A DNA stretch of 64,000 nucleotides from Ursus arctos (lineage: Eukaryota; Chordata; Mammalia; Carnivora; Ursidae): NCBI RefSeq assembly GCF_023065955.2, contig NW_026622808.1, forward strand, positions 49,364,475 to 49,428,474. The letters are read 5' to 3'. The number at the start of each line of letters is the position of its first letter. The stretch's first letter is position 1. Positions 1 through 12,349 of this stretch are shown piece by piece. The position numbers and the translations under genes are program-made. The notes under the pieces are model-generated. The model was not told where the DNA came from and did no database searches. It was given only the letters and a program-made list of their open reading frames with translations.

Positions 1-1822
1 ACAGGATTAATATATATTATCCAAAAAGCTCTCAAGGAAAAGTAAATCTACAGTTTCTGATCTTCTTTTTATGGTTCCTCATTATATAATTTCTACTAGT
101 AACTGTGAGTTTGGACAAGTCTAATTTTATTGGTTCTAAATTCTATAAAATGGGAATATTCATAAAGACCTAACAGGTGGAGAAGAAAATTTGTGTACAT
201 AAGGGTAGATCATTTGGGGGTCTTCATTAGGGGGTCTTCATTAAGTGTTTGTTGAATTTAGCATATGAGTAGAGTTCCACGTGTATATAGTTGAGGTCCC
301 TACAGTTTAGAGCAACAGATCTGGATCTGAGGGAATACTATAAAATCTAGGAGGTCGCTGGTTCCTTTGGAGAGGCCAGGCTAAGAAGTCCACAGCCCCC
401 CCGGGCAGCGTCATGTTTTAATGTAAAAGAATTGAGTCTTCAGGTGTTAAGATCATAAGTGCCACAATTAGATGGCTTAATGCTGGCATGACTAATGTCC
501 TCACAACTCCCTTGGTATCTTTGCTTTAAATTCTGGAATACATAGAAAACTGTCTTATCTACTTCCCTCCAGGAAAGGTATAGGAATGATAACACTAAAG
601 TGCTTCTGCAGGCAAGCTCCATTTTAGGACTAACTTTTGAACTTGATAAAAAGTATACTTTGATGCAATAATGGATGAAATGGCAGTTGTGATACCCGCT
701 ATTTTCCCTAATGGACCATTTACTCCCCCAAAGTAGTTTACACCCTAGAAATGTACCTCAAGGTGAAGCAGTGTCATTTTTAACTTGATCTTATTTGCTG
801 TACTTGATCAGATGTATGGGCAAAAGACTGAGACATTCTTTCATGTACCATAAAATTGACTTTTTTTTTTAACCCTCTGTTTATAGTAAAGGCAGCAGAG
901 TATATAAAGCACAATGCATGGCCCTAAACTTAAAGCTCCCTAGATTTTAAATTAATGCTACATGTTTAGGTCTTAAGATTGCCATAGAGTTCACATGCCC
1001 AAAATTAGATGTAATTTTTAAGTTATTTTTTATGTTTGCATTTAAAATTTGCAAGCCTGGGGTATTAACATGAAGTCTTAAGGCACTAAAATAATCACAA
1101 AAACTTATGTGCCGTCAGCAGAATGGATTTTTTACTTACTAATTCTGGTAAGCATCCCATCAAATTCAAACGAAGTTAGCCAACAAATGGAGGTTCCCCA
1201 CTCTTTTTGCAAGACTAAAATCAAGTAGATATAATTGTTACTGCTATAAATGTTACAGTAATATTTTCCCCCACAGTTGTCAAAGGACAGGGCTAATTAA
1301 CAGTGCAGAAAGGATGTTTTTGGCATTTCTTGATATATAAAACCCATATTACAGTAGTATGTGTTTTAATGACATTATGCATTTAAAATCTGGGTTGGTC
1401 ACTTTTCATCTGTAATATATTTCTGCACGACAGCATCTGAGAATACGTGGACACACGTCTGCACAATCATTAAACCTGGACAAAAAATGACTCAGATTTT
1501 ACTTACATTTATAGAATAAAACGACTAACAAATGAGAGAAGAGCTAAGAATAAATCGTTTACAGCCTAAACATTCAACACTTCAAACAGTTAACAAAATA
1601 TTTTAATACGATTGACACAAACTGGATCTCAGAAATTACCCTAAACAGAGACTGTTTTATATTTTAAATGATTTACCTTTATAACTACACCTAACCCATA
1701 AAAATCCCAACAGGTTTTCTTTCTTTTGTGAGTATGTCATGCTCGAGCTTTGGTTACAAAATATCGGAGTTGAGATACACTTCCTGAGCACTCAGTAAAG
1801 TGGTGCACGGACGATAAAATAT
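1..1822. other. AT-rich sequence downstream of the minimum TAFA4 3' UTR
   Basis: No CAN-SINE, LINE or recognised DNA transposon is visible in this 1.8 kb. It is AT-rich with short homopolymers. It could be distal 3' UTR or flanking DNA. The short open frame at 440-622 shows no recognisable protein. Confidence 0.4.
126..131 (-). terminator. Second candidate poly(A) signal AATAAA
   Basis: The minus strand reads AATAAA about 2.3 kb after the TAFA4 stop. It would serve a longer 3' UTR isoform if the 3' UTR continues through 1-1822. The motif is the only support. Confidence 0.2.
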
Positions 1823-1828
1823 TTTATT
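1823..1828 (-). terminator. Candidate poly(A) signal AATAAA for TAFA4
   Basis: The plus strand reads TTTATT, giving AATAAA on the gene strand about 620 bases after the TAFA4 stop. Cleavage would be expected near 1795-1812. A second AATAAA lies at 126-131. Either hexamer could occur by chance in AT-rich DNA. Confidence 0.3.
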
Positions 1829-2445
1829 TCTGCTAACCTGACAAGAGAACTTAAAATGCAAACATTTAAATCCTCTAAAGCAAAAATACAAACACACACA
1901 CAATAACCCCAATAAGTCTATTCGTCAAGATTTATAAAATGAATTTTCTTCACCAGTTAATCAGAGTTCATTAATCTGCATCTGCAAATATGTTTTGCCA
2001 AAAACGTTTTGGTACTAGATCCCTTTCAAACCACTTTAATGCAAGGGCTAAAGGAAAAGTTCAAAAGAGGAACAGAATAAGGACCCTGTGAAGCTGGCCA
2101 CGCTCCTTCGTGAAGGCAGAAAGACCTGGAAGGCCAAGTGGAGATCCGTTTTGAAGTCTCTGCTTTGTTCCTCCAGGGTTTCTCGGAGGTATGTTATGTT
2201 CCTTGGGATCCAGATAGGATGTGAATCGTGTGGCAGCCCATGGTTATAATTAATTCAATGTAATAAAACCATGAAGCGGAGAGGGCTGGGGCAGTTAAGT
2301 AAATGACACTCCTTGTAGCACACGTATGCAAATGTGATGTTGCTGAAATCCGAGACGATTTCCCCCCAAACCAGCCAGGACAGTAATCCAAGTAAGAGAC
2401 CTCTGCATCCTGGCGCTCCTCCAGGATTAAGCACGCCTCTCTTCG
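1823..2445 (-). other. TAFA4: TAFA4 3' UTR (minimum extent inferred)
   Basis: This is the sequence after the TAG at 2446-2448 on the minus strand. It carries no recognised interspersed repeat, which is common for exonic 3' UTR in a repeat-rich locus. The end is set at the first canonical AATAAA on the minus strand (1823-1828). The transcript may run further, toward another AATAAA at 126-131 or out of the window. Transcript data would be needed to fix the end. Confidence 0.45.
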
Positions 2446-2457
2446 CTACCGTGTTAC
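2446..2457 (-). CDS. TAFA4: TAFA4 terminal coding segment (V-T-R-stop)
   Basis: Just after the acceptor 'taatttgttttag' the minus strand reads GTA ACA CGG TAG, that is Val-Thr-Arg-stop. Joined in phase 0 to the exon ending ...KTTK at 10559, it gives the C-terminus expected for TAFA4. Only twelve coding bases lie in the last exon; the rest of the exon is 3' UTR. Such a segment cannot be found by ORF length and is supported by the acceptor, the phase and the expected tripeptide. A second reading frame from the same acceptor stays open for 67 codons, to a TGA at 2255-2257. Confidence 0.88.
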   Translation of the reverse strand, partial: VTR

Positions 2458-2834
2458 CTAAAACAAATTAAATAAGTGAGCATTCAGCATCTTGTCCCCA
2501 CCAAAGGCAGTCCTTCCCGCTACCAGACCCAGAAGTCCCTGTCTGTGTCATTTGGGCTGTGTTTTGCAGTTTGTTCCTTTATCTGTGATCAACCTCACCG
2601 AATCAACTGTTCAAATCAAATTTGCAAAGAAAACATGCACAAAGGCTTCCACAACATGGTGAGTCATAAAAAACCCATCAGATTAGGTACAATTCATTGC
2701 CGGGGAGTTAACGCACACCTGCTGAGCATGCTTTCCTCAAGACACTGAATTTTTTTTTCAAATGAATGCCAATTAAGATCCATGTATGTCAATACGAAAA
2801 TGTTACCTTTGTTACTTTTTAATGTAGTTAACTT

Positions 2835-2973
2835 TTTTAAGATTTTATTTACTTAGAGCACGAGCAGGGAGCCCGACATGGGACCCTGGGATATGAGCTG
2901 AGCCAAAGGTAGCCACTTAACCAACTGAGACATCTAGGCAAACCCCCCCCCCGTTTTTTTTTTTTTCTTTTTA
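2835..2973 (-). mobile_element. Degraded CAN-SINE
   Basis: The reverse of the carnivore tRNA-Lys SINE is recognisable: 'aagattttatttactta' tail side, then 'accaactgagacatctaggc' head side. A 14-bp duplication AATGTAGTTAACTT (2821-2834 and 2974-2987) flanks it. A C-run and T-run sit unusually at the head end. It is diverged. Confidence 0.7.
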
Positions 2974-3012
2974 AATGTAGTTAACTTCTTTTATTTTTAA
3001 AAATGTTATTTT

Positions 3013-3189
3013 GGGGCACCTGGGTGGCTTAGTCAGTCGAGCATCTGACTCTTGAGTTCAGCTCTGGTTGTAGGGAGACTGAGCCCCATGTCAGGCTGTG
3101 CACTTAGTGGGGAATCTGCTTGAGATTCTCTCTCCCCTCCCATGCCTCTCTTTCTCTCATGCACGCTCTCTCAAATCTTTAATTAAAAG
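3013..3189 (+). mobile_element. CAN-SINE
   Basis: The head reads 'ggggcacctgggtggctta', followed by a tRNA-like B box, a CT-rich tract and an A-rich end. It is an older variant in the last TAFA4 intron. No clear target duplication was identified. Confidence 0.85.
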
Positions 3190-4684
3190 GTTCTTTTAGA
3201 AAACTGCCATAATTACTAGAAACAGACGTTCATTAAGTGTACTACTGTTTTCTCTATTTGTGAATACTTCTAAGAGAATAGATTAGCAGTTTCTTTCGTT
3301 TTATTTGGTCAGGTAAGGTGTAAGGTATTTTACAGTTTAGATAATCCATACACAAGCTAGAGGGGGAAAAACCCGAAAACTTAAGACTTATTACTTGATG
3401 ACACAGTCATCACTCTTGGCCTTAACACCCAATCAAGTATTTATTCAAACCTCAGATTTGCTATTAGTTGACATACAGCCTTTATTTTATACATTCTACA
3501 ATACAGTTGCTCTTTTGTGAGAAGAACACTACAGCAAACAACAAAAACCCTGTCCTCGTGCAGTTTATAGAACAAGGATGCTAGCTCTTTTCTAGGTAAA
3601 GGACCAGATAGAAATGTGTTCAGTTTTGCAGACCATAAGTTAGTGCCACTACTATTTAACTCAGCCTTTATAGCACAAAGGGAGCACAGACAATTCAGCA
3701 CGTAAACTAATGGGCATTGTTTTGTTCCAATAAAACTCTAGACACTGAAATTGGGATTTCATGCAATTTTCATGTTATGAAACATTTTTTTCCTTTTGAT
3801 TGCTTCCAACCCTTTAAAACCATAAAGCCCATTATTAGCTCACAGACCACAAAATATAGGCCAAGGCCTGGGTGTGGCTTGCAAGCCACAGCTTGGTGAC
3901 TCCTACTGTAGGGGAAAGACTTGGACCAACAGGCAAAGAAATGACATGTCAGCAAGTGATGCGTGCTGTGGACAAAAAGATACTAGGGCCAGGAGGGTGG
4001 GACTCTGTGGATATCTAGAGGAGTGTCTCATGAGGAGATGCTTGAGGGAAGGAGCCCTGAGTACCTGGGAGAAGAACTTTGGCCTTTTTCCACCTGAGGC
4101 ACAAAGAGGAGACCAGGGATGCATGGCCAGACTGTCTGTCAACTTAGAGGGATTGTTTTAGTAGAAGTGATGAAAGGTGAGGCCAACAGGACTTGTGAAA
4201 AAGAGGACAAAGGATGTGAGAGAATGAGGGTTCAAGCACAGTCTTGATCTCAAATACCCAGATAATGGAGATGGTAATTTTCTGAGATGGGGAGGATTAT
4301 CACTGCTTTAGCTGCTTCTGCTCCCATCAGTTGTAATGGAGAGTGAGTGGCCCAGGCCTTGGCGTGTGGTTAACACTCAGGAAAGCGTGGCTCTTATCCC
4401 CTTAGCTCTTCCTGGATCTCTCATGCATCTACGTATATAAGTTAACAGTGTTCACATCAACCCGTATCTAGCATGTAATTCTCACAAGCATCTTATTTAA
4501 GCTTACTTTGCATGTCCAGCTCATTTGGGAGTTGATCTATAATGAATGATAAGATTTTTCCGGGTTTATTTTCCTGTCATATTTTCATTTTGCTAACTGT
4601 CTATGGAAGGTTCGTTGTCGCTTTGAAATTTGGTGGACATTGCGTTGCTAACTGGCCCATATAGCTCCACTCTCAGGGGACAGG
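3190..4684. other. Intronic sequence without recognised features
   Basis: I see no exon, young SINE or LINE here. The short open frames at 3441-3701 and 3874-4161 have no recognisable protein content. Part of 3840-4160 could be an old repeat I cannot name. Confidence 0.35.
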
Positions 4685-4830
4685 GCATTCTGAGTATTTC
4701 AAGCTCTGATCAGGAAAGACAAGACTTCTGAGTAAAGGATCCATCTCAGCTGGACCTTAAAAGACGAGCAGAATTTTAGAAAAGGGAACATATAAAGAAG
4801 GCAGCAGTGGGATATGGAAATACATGGTCT
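4685..4830 (-). mobile_element. L2 LINE fragment (probable)
   Basis: The stretch 'aaagacaagacttctgagtaaaggatccatctcagctggacctta' followed by a 'gcagcagtggga' stretch resembles reversed L2 3' sequence. It is strongly diverged. Confidence 0.4.
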
Positions 4831-5414
4831 ACTGGGTAAGTCACATTGACGGCTCATCTCAAGGTGCTTATACTCTATTTTCTGTTACTTATGGGAATCC
4901 ATTGGTGGTCCCTCACCAAGGAGAAGCCTGGGCAGGGAATTACCCTGGAAACACAGAAAACAGTACAGAGACAAGAACAGAGCAGGCGCAGAGCCTGGTT
5001 AAATGAGAATCGACATAAGAACCACTTTTGGGGAATAGCTTGCTAAGCCCCATCACATACTTACTATACCAGACTACCCTAGGGATGGAGCCCAAAACAG
5101 TGGGTACAAGTTTCCTGCAGCCACTGTTACCATTAAATAATTATACTATTGGGTCAAAAGAGAATGAGGATGATCCACGGTGGTAGCCTAAGGAACAGAG
5201 AGAAAGTTACCATTTAGAAGGCCTTCTAAAGGACTGGGTCATCCTAGATCTTGAGGGTGAGAAGTGTTACAAAGAAAACCTATTGTTTACATTAACTCCT
5301 ATCTCTAGTTTTCTAATATGAAAGAGTGAAAACATGTAGATACTAAGTGGAAACTCTGAAGAGCTCCATGAAGCAAGAGAATCAAATAAGATGCTTATAA
5401 AGAGCTACCAAAAG

Positions 5415-5625
5415 AAAATTCTCTAAAATAATTTATATTTGGGGCCAGATAATTCTTTGCTATGGGGGGCCCTTCTTGCATTATAAGATGTTTAGCAGCC
5501 TGTCTGGCCTCTACCCCCAAGATGCCCATATAACCCCCACTCCCCAATGTGTGGCAACTAAAAATACCCTCTTGATGGAAAAATTACCCCTGGTTGATGG
5601 CTTTTGCTCCTAAGACATAGCTCTT
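5415..5625. mobile_element. Old hAT-type non-autonomous DNA transposon fragment
   Basis: Sequence of the type 'ggggccagataattctttg...gatgtttagcagc...ggcctctacccc...acccctggttga' matches a common mammalian hAT-Charlie short element, which I think is MER20-like. A second copy of the same family is at 14815-15006. Confidence 0.45.
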
Positions 5626-5639
5626 CAGCCTTCGATGTT

Positions 5640-7076
5640 GGAAAAATAAAAACATGACAAATCTAAAATTTCTTGAAATTCACTATGATTTACTCTCATT
5701 TTCAAACCAAAAACAGCCCTGGCCAGGGGTTCCCTTTGGTGCTAGAACAACGTGGCACAGTTGTTAAGCGCTTTAACATGAACAACACAACTCTAAGGGA
5801 ACACTGAGGCAGGATCACAAAGTTGTAGTTCTCCATGAGAACCAGCAGCTGAATTCTCTTGGGGGACACTGAAAACTTAGAGGCAGAATAAACTCACAGC
5901 CACCCTTTTCCATCTGGAAAAGACAGCATGACTGGCTCGGAAACGGCCCCCCTCGTTGTCGTATCTTCATCTAAGTCTGTCAATATCTCAACTTGACTGC
6001 TCACTCTTTTCATATTTACATTTAAATGGAAAATAAAATTCTGACATAGGTGGCTTACTGCAGGATTATCCTTTTTTTCAGTGTTTCCATGTTTTGATGT
6101 CGCTGTGCAGGAACTGTTTAAGGAAAATGAAAACTATTTTGTTATACGGTTAATATCCCCTCTAGGGCTGCAATGGTTTTACCGCTGTAGGACCTCTGTC
6201 GCACTTGTGGTGTAAGGCTGGTGTCTATTTTAAGAAAAAGACACAGCTTCTGAGGGTACTAAGCTCTTCCCAGAAGCCAGTCACACCTCCACAAATGAAT
6301 TTACTCTATGTTCATAAGATCCATAAAAGACATAAAATGTTTTATGCAGTTCAAGTCACAATGACTTGGATTAATAAAGGAAACAAAGTTTTACTACTTC
6401 GAGATGATTCTCAAATGGCATATCACTAAAAAAAAAAAAGAAAGAAAAAAAGCAGCTAAGTATCATTATGGCTTAGGGAACTGTACTGCGTTTCTACAGC
6501 TCCTAGAAGTGCCAAATGAAATGTCACTACCGTTGAGGATTTAGCTAGAGCAAACTTATATTCCCAGCACACGCAGCCAAAATGCCCCTAAAGGTTTGCT
6601 TCCTGCAAATGCTTTATCTGCAGAGAGAGAGAGAGGGAGCCGCTCCAGCAGGAGACTACTTAGACACATTCTTTTCCGGAAACTGTTGGCTTGTGCTCGT
6701 GGTCCTGTTTTATATTTATACATACGAATCAATGCAAGTATAATCTTCCGAACGTTATGTCTTAGTCTACAAGCGATAGGATAAAAGGAGATTTTTATCA
6801 TTGATGGATGTAAGACCCCAGCTCATTGGCAGCTCCAAGAGTTGTATTCAGGAAGGGGATAGGGGGAAAGGGCGGAAAGGGGCCAGTGGGGCAAGGAGAG
6901 TGGAATTACTTTAAGGCAGGGTTTGCTTAGCAAGCACCCTTGGGTCCGCACAGATGGGAAGTTAATTTGGAGTAGCGGAGAAGCGGGGGTGATAGAAACG
7001 ATGGGAGTGTTAACCGCCTTCCTCCACCCACAAAGGGCTCCACAAAGTCCCACTGCTCTGGGTGTAAAAGCGTTCA
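5640..7076. other. Intronic sequence without recognised features
   Basis: No recognisable exon or repeat. There is a short A-rich run near 6427-6450 and a (GA) run near 6622-6636. Confidence 0.35.
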
Positions 7077-9269
7077 CAGGCACACCTCAGAGATACTGCA
7101 GGTCTGGCTCCAGACCACCCCAGGAAAGCGAGGATTGTTATAAAGCAAGTATCCCAAGAAAATGAGTATCGCGGTAAAGCCCGCTAAATTTTTTGGTTTC
7201 CCAGTGCCTATATAATTATGTTGATGCCGTGCTGTACTCTGTGAAGTGTGCGATAACATTCTGTGTGGGGGAAAAAAAGTATGAGTCTTAATTTAAAAGT
7301 ACTGTTAAAAAAACGCTAACCCTCATCTGAGCTACCGTCCAGTCATAATCTTGTTCCTGGTAGGGGGTCTGACCTCGATGACGACGGCTGCTGACGAACC
7401 AGGGCGGTGGTGGCTGAAGGCTGGGGCGGCTGTGGCCATCTCTTTTAACAAGACCATCAGGCCGGCCACACCGCCGGACCCCTCCTTTCCTGAACGACTT
7501 CTCTGTAGCATGCCATGCTGTTGATAGCATTTTCCTCACAGAACTTCTGTCAAAATGGGAGGCAATCCTCTCAAGCCCTGCGGCTGCTTATCAGCCACGT
7601 GGATGGAATGTTCTCAATCCTTGGTTGTCATGGCAACCATCATCTTCACCAGGAGTAGATGCCATCGCAGGAAACCACTTTCTTTGCTTGTCCAATGGAA
7701 GCAACTTCTCATCTAGTATGTTTCTCAGGAAGAGTACCTCACTTCGGTCCCATGTTCAGGCTGCACTTCTAGTGCTAGTCCTCTTGTGACCGCATCCCCA
7801 GTGACTTCCTCCACTGAAGTCCTGAACCCCTCCGAGTGGTCCATGCGTGTTAAAATCAACCTCTTCCAAACTCCTGTTACTTTTGACCTGTTCCCATAAA
7901 TCAGCAATGCCGTAATGGCATCGGGCATGCCCACATCCATCTGTGGCAGTGGTAGCCTTATAAAATGCACTTTTTACATAAGAAAATCGAAATGACATCC
8001 ATTCTGCAGCCCTTAGATTAAGGAGTCATGTGAGCAGCCACGAAAACCTGAATCCACATTCCTCTCATCAGAGCTCCTGGGTGACCAGGTCCAGTGTGAC
8101 TGAGTGGTAATATTTTGAAAGGAATCTTTTTATAAGCAATAAGTCTCGATAGTGGGTTTTGAATATTCAGTAAACCAAGTTGTAAACAGATGTATTGTCA
8201 TCTAGACTTTGTTGCATTTCTACAGCACTGAGAGAATAGAGTGGGTCTAATTCTTAAGGACTCTAGGACTTCTGAAATGGTAAATGAGCACTGTCTGCAG
8301 CCTGAGGTCACCAGGTGCATTAGCCCCTCACGAGAGTCAGCCTGTCCTTCGAAGCTTTGATGCCAGGCATTGACTTCCCCTCTCTAGCTATGAAAGTCAT
8401 GGATGGCGTCTTCTTCCCATAGGGGACTGTTTCGTCTACAATGAAAATCTATTGTTTGGAGGGGCCACCTCCTTTATCCTAGCCAGGACTTCTGGGTCAC
8501 TTGGTGCTTCCCCTTGCACTTGTACGTTATGGACACAGCTTCTTTGTTAAAATTCATGCACCAACTTCTGCTAGCTTCACACTGTTCTTCTGTACCTTCC
8601 TAGAACTGAAGAGACCGAGGGCCGTGCTCTGGCTCAGGCTTTGGTTTAAGGGACAGTTGTGGCTGGATTGATCTTTTATCCAGACTGCTCAAACTTTCTC
8701 CATATGAGCAATAAGGCTGTTTCCCTTTCTTTCTTAGCCTTTGGAGTACTTTTTAAAATTTCCTTCCCGGGTTTTGCCTTTGCGTTCACAGCTTGGCTAA
8801 TCGTTCGGTGCAAGGGTCCTAGGTTTGGGTCTATCTCGACTTCTGACAAGGCTCTGTGACTAAGCTTAAACAATCCTAGCTTTTGACTCCAAGTGAGACA
8901 CATGGGATTCTTCCCTTCACTGGAACGCTTAGAGGCCCTTAATTGGCCTAATTTCAATATTGCTGTGTTTCAGGGAATAAGGAGACCCAAGCAGAGGAAG
9001 AGAGGCAGGGGAACAGAACACATACATTCGCAGATTAAAGTTACAATAGGACCAGCAAAGATCACTGATAACCGTAACAGGTAATGAAAAGGCTGGAAAT
9101 ATTACAAGAATTACCAAAAGGCGACACAGAGACACTAGCTGAGCCAATGCAAATGATGCCAATAGACTTGCTTGACTGACATAGGGCTGCCACAAACCTT
9201 CAAGTTGTAAAACAAAACCCAAAACAAAACAACAGTCTGTGCAAAGCACAATAAAATGAGATATGCCTG
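7077..9269 (-). mobile_element. Tigger1 DNA transposon, nearly full length, inactive
   Basis: Both terminal inverted repeats are visible: 'caggcacacctcagagata' at 7077 and its reverse form ending 'gagatatgcctg' at 9269. The 2.19-kb length is near the usual 2.4 kb of this pogo-like element. The minus strand carries the decayed transposase. The expected TA target duplication has mutated at both ends. It sits in the last TAFA4 intron. Confidence 0.9.
7290..8957 (-). pseudogene. Tigger1 transposase pseudogene
   Basis: Pieces in shifting frames on the minus strand resemble the pogo/Tigger transposase. The N-terminal DNA-binding part (8676-8957, with 'LRASKRSSEGKNP' and 'RTISQAVNAK') comes first. 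A middle part (7725-7998, 'GVWKRLILT' and 'FRTSVEEVTGD') follows, and then a C-terminal part (7288-7539, 'KMLSTAWHATEKSFRKG'). Frameshifts and stops separate them, so no active transposase is possible. Confidence 0.85.
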
Positions 9270-10708
<1,439 letters not shown>

Positions 10709-10829
10709 TCATGGGCATCGATACACTGACTTCAAAGATTGCTATTAAGAACTATTGCACCGGAAGGACATTTAAAGAATGCCTTCAGCCATACGCTCTA
10801 GAAAAGAGTAAGATGCCAAGCTTTGCAGC

Positions 10830-11000
10830 ACGCCTGGATTTGAACTTGGCGGTGCTACTTTTTTTTTCCCCCCCAATGACCTTCGACTAGTTACTTAACT
10901 CCTCTTGGCCTCCGTTTCTTCATCTGGAAATTGGGGATAAAAATAGACCCTCACCACAGATGTGAAGAGGATAAAGCGAATCCATATCAAAGTCTCGGCT
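10830..11000 (+). mobile_element. MIR SINE fragment
   Basis: The MIR core is readable: 'tggatttgaacttggc', 'gaccttcgactagttacttaact', 'cctccgtttcttcatctg', 'attggggataaaaatagacc'. It lies 150 bases upstream of the TAFA4 exon at 10683. Confidence 0.75.
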
Positions 11001-11675
11001 AACCAGGGGCCAGACACGAGGTCGTCAGAAAATGTTAGCTACGGCCGGGGTCATCATTTTGTAGGCTCCAATGGTGGACGCCAACCTGGCCCAGTTGTTA
11101 CATCTGATGCTCTTGGTTGCCAGGGGCACAGACTAAAAGCAGTCACATTTCCATCACAGAGGCGTTCGGCTCTCCATGCCGTTGCAGCAAGTGGTGAATA
11201 ACCCCTTGAACTCAACAACCAGAAGCCACGTGAGGGTGGAAGAGCGTGGCTCTCCCTCACTTGCCCACAATCTAGGCTCGAGATCTCACCTGTGAATTCC
11301 CTTTCCTCCCTTACCCTATCATCTCTGCTGCCATCTATCAATAAGATGAGGGAGCGGAAAATTCTCTGGGTTTGGAGACAGAGGAAGACACCGGCTTGGG
11401 TATTCCCAGAGTCAAAGGACAAAAGGGCTTGTGATTCATTTTGTATGGTGAGCCCAGCCCGTGGGCTGCTATAGGTCAGAGACCTGGGACTGCAGGTAGG
11501 GTCTGTGGTTAAGGGGGAGGGGCCATTGAGTCCTGTTTTTCTGTTGAAATAGCAGCACTTTGGTTTAAAAAAAAACCCAAAAAACAAAGGATGTGACTCC
11601 AACTACCATTGCCTGGGAAATCTGAAACTCAATTTCAAGCGAGTCTTGAGAATTCCTAATAGCTATTTTTTCTTG
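11000..11675. other. Unassigned intronic sequence
   Basis: It contains the longest unexplained minus-strand open frame of the left half (11054-11602, 182 codons). That frame has no recognisable domain or splice context, so I treat it as chance. Confidence 0.3.
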
Positions 11676-11790
11676 AGGGTCAGGCACCCTGCTGAATGCA
11701 TTTCCTGCCTTTTATAGAGGAGAGAAAACTGAGGCCCTTTGACAGATGCATTCTAACGCTGGAGCCCCTTCAAGTCACACCCCTCCCTCA
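11676..11790 (-). mobile_element. MIR SINE fragment (reverse)
   Basis: 'gtcaggcaccctgctgaatgc' then 'ttttatagaggagagaaaactgaggccc' matches reversed MIR sequence. Confidence 0.55.
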
Positions 11791-12224
11791 CACCAGAGAT
11801 CTGTAGTACAAACAACTAGAGGGTTAGAGGCAGTGACAGAAGCAGGGAAGAGAGCAAGCTCATGCATTAACGACGCTGCTCCTGTCAGGCCAATGCAATG
11901 TGGCATGGTTAGGGCACTGGCCCATTTCGTTACCAGCCGAAGTGGCGAGACATTGTGTCTGTCTGTTCCACCACCGGTCCTGATTCTAGCCAACTACTGT
12001 GCTACTACCTGATATAGTCTCATCAAAACCAGTAATACCTCAGTGAGGCAGACTTGTGATCTAGAAGAACCACAAGCTACTGAAGTCAGGTGTCAGCACT
12101 GAGAAAGGAATCTAGCTAAATGGGTTATTTTGTCAGAGTGCCACCGAACTTGAGTGCATGGATGGAGACAGTGGCGTAAAGTCTGAGAAAGCCATATTCT
12201 TTTCAGTCACAGATATTACAACAC

Positions 12225-12345
12225 TCCCACCTCAACACTGCATGGAGCTTTGTTATGTTCAAGGCCCTTTTACATACTGTTCCTCTTTCGATTATCTCAG
12301 CAACCTCCAGAAGCAGGAAGAGGAGGCAGATGGCCAGAAATAAAA
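12225..12345 (-). mobile_element. MIR SINE fragment (reverse)
   Basis: 'ccttttacatactgttcctctttcgattatctcagcaacctccagaagcagg' resembles the reversed MIR 3' portion. Diverged. Confidence 0.45.
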
Positions 12346-12349
12346 AGGA

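Noticed and set aside
7288..9249. Several frames of 60-106 codons that might be host genes
   Set aside because: They are pieces of the decayed Tigger1 transposase or its opposite-strand shadows.
11054..11602. 182-codon open frame on the minus strand
   Set aside because: No recognisable domain, no conserved motif and no splice context. It lies inside a TAFA4 intron in GC-richer sequence; I read it as a chance frame.
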